A stretch of DNA of 32,588 nt, taken from a virus. Location of the stretch: positions 1 through 32,588 of IMG/VR virus record IMGVR_UViG_3300028364_000095, one strand, 5' to 3'. The notes under the pieces are model-generated. The model saw nothing but the letters and a program-made list of their open reading frames with translations, was not told the DNA's origin and made no database searches. The position numbers and the translations under genes were made by a program. Shown here in pieces: positions 29,643-32,588 of the stretch (position 1 is its first letter; each line of letters begins with the position of its first letter).

Positions 29643-32588
29643 TGATAACAGTAAAATCTAACATTCCGGAACAAACATTGACCGTAAACGGCGGTGGTGC
29701 AAAATCAGTACAACTAAACGTCAAGGATAACTTGAACGATTTACAGATTTTACAGTATCCTAATGTAGATATTACCGTAGGAGTAGGTGACACCACCGAA
29801 CTAAACAATTTTACCTCATCCATTCAATTGGAAGTGGACTCATTGACTAGTGTGACGGGTTCATACCTGACAACTTTACCAAGTGGAACAGTATCGGGTT
29901 CAGTTCAAATAACCAACGGAAGTACTTTACTTAGTGGTAGTAAAACAGATATTAGTTCATTAAACACATTCACAAGTAGTATACAGACAGAAGTAGATGG
30001 TATAAGTTCAGCTACAAGTTCATATCTAACAACTTTACCAAATGGAACAGTTAGTGGAAGTACTCAAATAACCAATGCTTCAACCATATTATCAGGTTCA
30101 AAAACTAACATTACATCACTTAATAACTTTACAAGTAGTATACAAACAGAAGTAAATGGATTGAGTAGTGTGACTGGTTCATATTTAACTACTTTACCAA
30201 ATAACTTAGTTAGTGGAAGTTCACAACTTACGGGTTCATATGATGTAAGATACCAATTAAGTGGTAGTGCTGGAGGAGCGGATTGGAATGTCAATCTTGA
30301 TAATATCCCTGTCGGAATAATTAGTGGTAGTACACAAATAACCAACGGCTCAACTATTTTAAGTGGTAGTAAAACTAATATTACTTCGTTAAATAATTTC
30401 ACTTCATCTATACAGAACGAGGTGGATTCATTGACTAGTGTGACTGGTTCATATTTAACTACTTTACCTAGTAATTTAATAAGTGGTTCATCCCAACTCA
30501 CCGGATCATATGATGTAAGATACCAATTAAGTGGTAGTGCTGGTGCAGGAGGAGCGGATTGGAATGTCAACCTTGATAATATTCCATCAGGAATAATTAG
30601 TGGAAGTTCACAAATAACCAATGGTTCAACTATATTATCAGGTTCAAAAACTAACATTACATCACTTAATAATTTCACAAGTTCAATTCAATCAGAAGTA
30701 GATGGTATAAGTAGTGTGACTGGTTCATATCTAACTACTTTACCAAGTGGAACGGTTAGTGGTAGTACTCAAATAACCAATGGCTCAACTATTTTAAGTG
30801 GAAGTAAAACTAACATTACTTCGTTAAATAACTTCACAAGTTCAATTCAAACAGAAGTAAATGGATTGAGTAGTGTGACTGGTTCATATCTAACCACTTT
30901 ACCAAGTGGAACAGTTAGTGGCAGTACTCAAATAACCAACGGTTCAACAATATTATCAGGTTCAAAAACTAATATCACACATCTAAACACATTCACTTCA
31001 TCTATACAGACAGAAGTAGATGGTATAAGTTCAGTTACTTCATCATATTTAACTACTTTACCAAATAACTTAGTTAGTGGTAGTACTCAAATAACCAACG
31101 GCTCAACTATTTTAAGTGGAAGTAAAACTAATATTACTTCGTTAAATAATTTCACAAGTTCAATTCAATCAGAAGTAGATGGTATAAGTAGTGTGACGGG
31201 TTCATACCTGACAACTTTACCAAGTGGAACAGTATCGGGTTCAGTTCAAATAACCAACGGTTCAACAATATTATCAGGTTCAAAAACTAATATTACTTCG
31301 TTAAATAATTTTACAAGTAGTATTCAAACAGAAGTGAATGGATTGAGTTCTGTAACTTCATCATATATAACTACTTTACCAAGTGGAACAGTTAGTGGTA
31401 GTACTCAAATAACTAATGGTTCAACCATATTATCGGGTTCAAAAACTAACATTACATCACTTAATAACTTTACAAGTTCAATTCAATCAGAAGTTGATGG
31501 ATTGAGTGCGGCTACTTCATCTTACCTGACAACTTTACCAAGTGGAACAGTTAGTGGAAGTACTCAAATAACCAATGGAAGTACTTTACTTAGTGGAAGT
31601 AAAACTAATATCACATCACTTAATAACTTTACAAGTAGTATTCAATCAGAAGTTGATGGTATAACTAGTGTGACGGGTTCATACCTGACAACTTTACCTA
31701 CGGGTACAGTTAGTGGTAGTACACAAATAACTAATGGCTCAACTATTTTAAGTGGTAGTAAAACAGATATTACATCACTTAATAATTTTACAAGTAGTAT
31801 TCAAACAGAAGTGAATGGATTGAGTGCGGCTACTTCCTCGTATGTGACTACCGACACCGATACAACGTACACAGCAGGTACCGGTTTAGAATTGACAGGT
31901 ACTGTATTTTCACAGACACCACGTACCATCAACGGAACAACTTATAACGGTTCATCGAACATTACTACTGCTAACTGGGGTACATCAAGAAATATATCTA
32001 TTGGTGGAACTTCCAAATCTGTCAACGGTTCAGGTAATGTTACTTGGACAGCCGCTGAAATTGGAATTACAAAGTCGGCAATCGATGCATTGAACATTGA
32101 TGCCGATACATTGGATAGTTTAAATTCAACACAGTTCCTACGTAGTGATCAAAGTGATACTATAAACGGTAATCTTACCGTTACTGGTACGATAACCGCA
32201 GGAGGTATGATAACTGGTACAGGTACAATACCGTTCAATTCACTAGGTACAGGTTTAAGTTCAAATAATACGGCACGGAATTTCATGATTGCAAGAGATA
32301 GTGCAAATACACTTCTTTGGTACATAGGAATGACATCTACTAGCAACAACGATGTAATCATAAACAACTATGACGGAGGTGCTTTCCTAAAAATAAGGGA
32401 TGGTGGTCAAGAAAATGGACTGGAATATTACAACGGTTCATCTACCAGAACTGTATGGCACTCTGGTAATGATGGTAGTTTATTAAACACTAGTAGTACA
32501 TCCCAAAGTAAATTGGGAGCATTAGGGGTAAAATCCCTTCAATCAGATTGGGTACTAACGGGAGGTAATCAAAGCAATGCAAACACAG
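29642..32588 (+). CDS. Large repeat-rich tail fibre, N-terminal part (runs off the right edge)
   Basis: 982 codons are open from the TAATG at 29642 to the edge with no stop. N-terminus MITVKSNIPEQTLTVNGGGA (about 60 residues) is the probable particle-binding part. About twelve repeats of roughly 53 residues follow (see the repeat entry), each with an IQ(T/S)EVDG helix and a VSGSTQITNGSTILSGSKTN strand part. After residue ~735 come different modules: TYTAGTGLELTG, then INGTTYNGSSNITT, ADTLDSLNSTQFLRSDQSD and LWYIGMTSTSNNDVIINNYD. The last visible residues, ending QSNANT, sit in the same type of sequence that opens the window (GRNMAIYKVFGG). The S74 chaperone at the left edge is what such a fibre needs. 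Therefore I infer one gene of about 1260 codons. Confidence 0.85.
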   Translation, partial: MITVKSNIPEQTLTVNGGGAKSVQLNVKDNLNDLQILQYPNVDITVGVGDTTELNNFTSSIQLEVDSLTSVTGSYLTTLPSGTVSGSVQITNGSTLLSGSKTDISSLNTFTSSIQTEVDGISSATSSYLTTLPNGTVSGSTQITNASTILSGSKTNITSLNNFTSSIQTEVNGLSSVTGSYLTTLPNNLVSGSSQLTGSYDVRYQLSGSAGGADWNVNLDNIPVGIISGSTQITNGSTILSGSKTNITSLNNFTSSIQNEVDSLTSVTGSYLTTLPSNLISGSSQLTGSYDVRYQLSGSAGAGGADWNVNLDNIPSGIISGSSQITNGSTILSGSKTNITSLNNFTSSIQSEVDGISSVTGSYLTTLPSGTVSGSTQITNGSTILSGSKTNITSLNNFTSSIQTEVNGLSSVTGSYLTTLPSGTVSGSTQITNGSTILSGSKTNITHLNTFTSSIQTEVDGISSVTSSYLTTLPNNLVSGSTQITNGSTILSGSKTNITSLNNFTSSIQSEVDGISSVTGSYLTTLPSGTVSGSVQITNGSTILSGSKTNITSLNNFTSSIQTEVNGLSSVTSSYITTLPSGTVSGSTQITNGSTILSGSKTNITSLNNFTSSIQSEVDGLSAATSSYLTTLPSGTVSGSTQITNGSTLLSGSKTNITSLNNFTSSIQSEVDGITSVTGSYLTTLPTGTVSGSTQITNGSTILSGSKTDITSLNNFTSSIQTEVNGLSAATSSYVTTDTDTTYTAGTGLELTGTVFSQTPRTINGTTYNGSSNITTANWGTSRNISIGGTSKSVNGSGNVTWTAAEIGITKSAIDALNIDADTLDSLNSTQFLRSDQSDTINGNLTVTGTITAGGMITGTGTIPFNSLGTGLSSNNTARNFMIARDSANTLLWYIGMTSTSNNDVIINNYDGGAFLKIRDGGQENGLEYYNGSSTRTVWHSGNDGSLLNTSSTSQSKLGALGVKSLQSDWVLTGGNQSNANT
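29813..31830 (+). repeat. About twelve internal repeats in the large tail fibre gene
   Basis: Units are usually 153-162 bp and start with an ACAAGTAGTAT or ACTTCATCTAT variant (Thr-Ser-Ser-Ile-Gln), at about 29813, 29970, 30133, 30400, 30677, 30838, 30993, 31153, 31311, 31473, 31631 and 31791. Two units (near 30133 and 30400) are longer through an insert with LTGSYDVRYQLSGSA and GGADWNVNLDNIP. DNA identity is high, with many synonymous swaps between AGT and TCA serine codons. Such arrays set fibre length and change by recombination. Confidence 0.85.

Noticed and set aside
30064-30678. 204-codon leftward frame opposite the large fibre
   Set aside because: Mirror of the repeated fibre codons; it repeats with the fibre repeats and has no independent support.

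Overview
The window is almost certainly most of the genome of a lytic tailed phage (siphovirus-like) infecting a member of the Bacteroidota, probably a flavobacterium-like host. The evidence is AT-rich DNA, starts preceded by A-rich leaders with little Shine-Dalgarno signal, two BACON-type domains in a virion protein, Bacteroidota-style promoters (TTG - 20 bp - xAxxTTTG) and Bacteroidota-phage types of head protease, capsid, portal and adaptor. No integrase, repressor, tRNA or rRNA gene was seen.

Layout. 24506-32588 and 1-12263 are both rightward late genes. The left edge cuts into the C-terminal part of an S74 tail fibre and the right edge cuts off a repeat-rich tail fibre N-terminus. I infer that the two are pieces of one gene in a circularly permuted genome, so the late operon runs protease/scaffold, capsid, tail-type protein, portal, adaptor, fibre | fibre end, lysis and adhesion genes, endolysin, terminase, neck and tail proteins, tape measure. 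12264-13423 is a largely gene-free convergent region with 62-bp tandem repeats, iteron-like repeats and a perfect 17-bp inverted repeat; it is a candidate replication or packaging locus. 13424-14420 is a leftward operon of very small genes. 14575-19349 is a second leftward operon of split adenine methyltransferase genes. Near-identical 60-bp segments carrying a leftward promoter precede both operons. 19835-23574 is a rightward early/middle region with a polymerase-palm-like protein and two HNH-type endonucleases. 23643-24340 encodes a two-piece sigma-like factor just before the late operon.

The most unusual part is the methyltransferase locus. One 161-aa protein carries the SAM-binding half (motifs X, I, II, III). 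Five paralogous proteins of 269-295 aa each begin, a few residues after their start codon, with motif IV (GNPPY or GNIPF) and continue into the catalytic and target-recognition half. This looks like one shared cofactor module with five exchangeable specificity modules, probably for evading host restriction. A 28-codon remnant of the SAM-half gene between two of the modules records a past cassette duplication or insertion.
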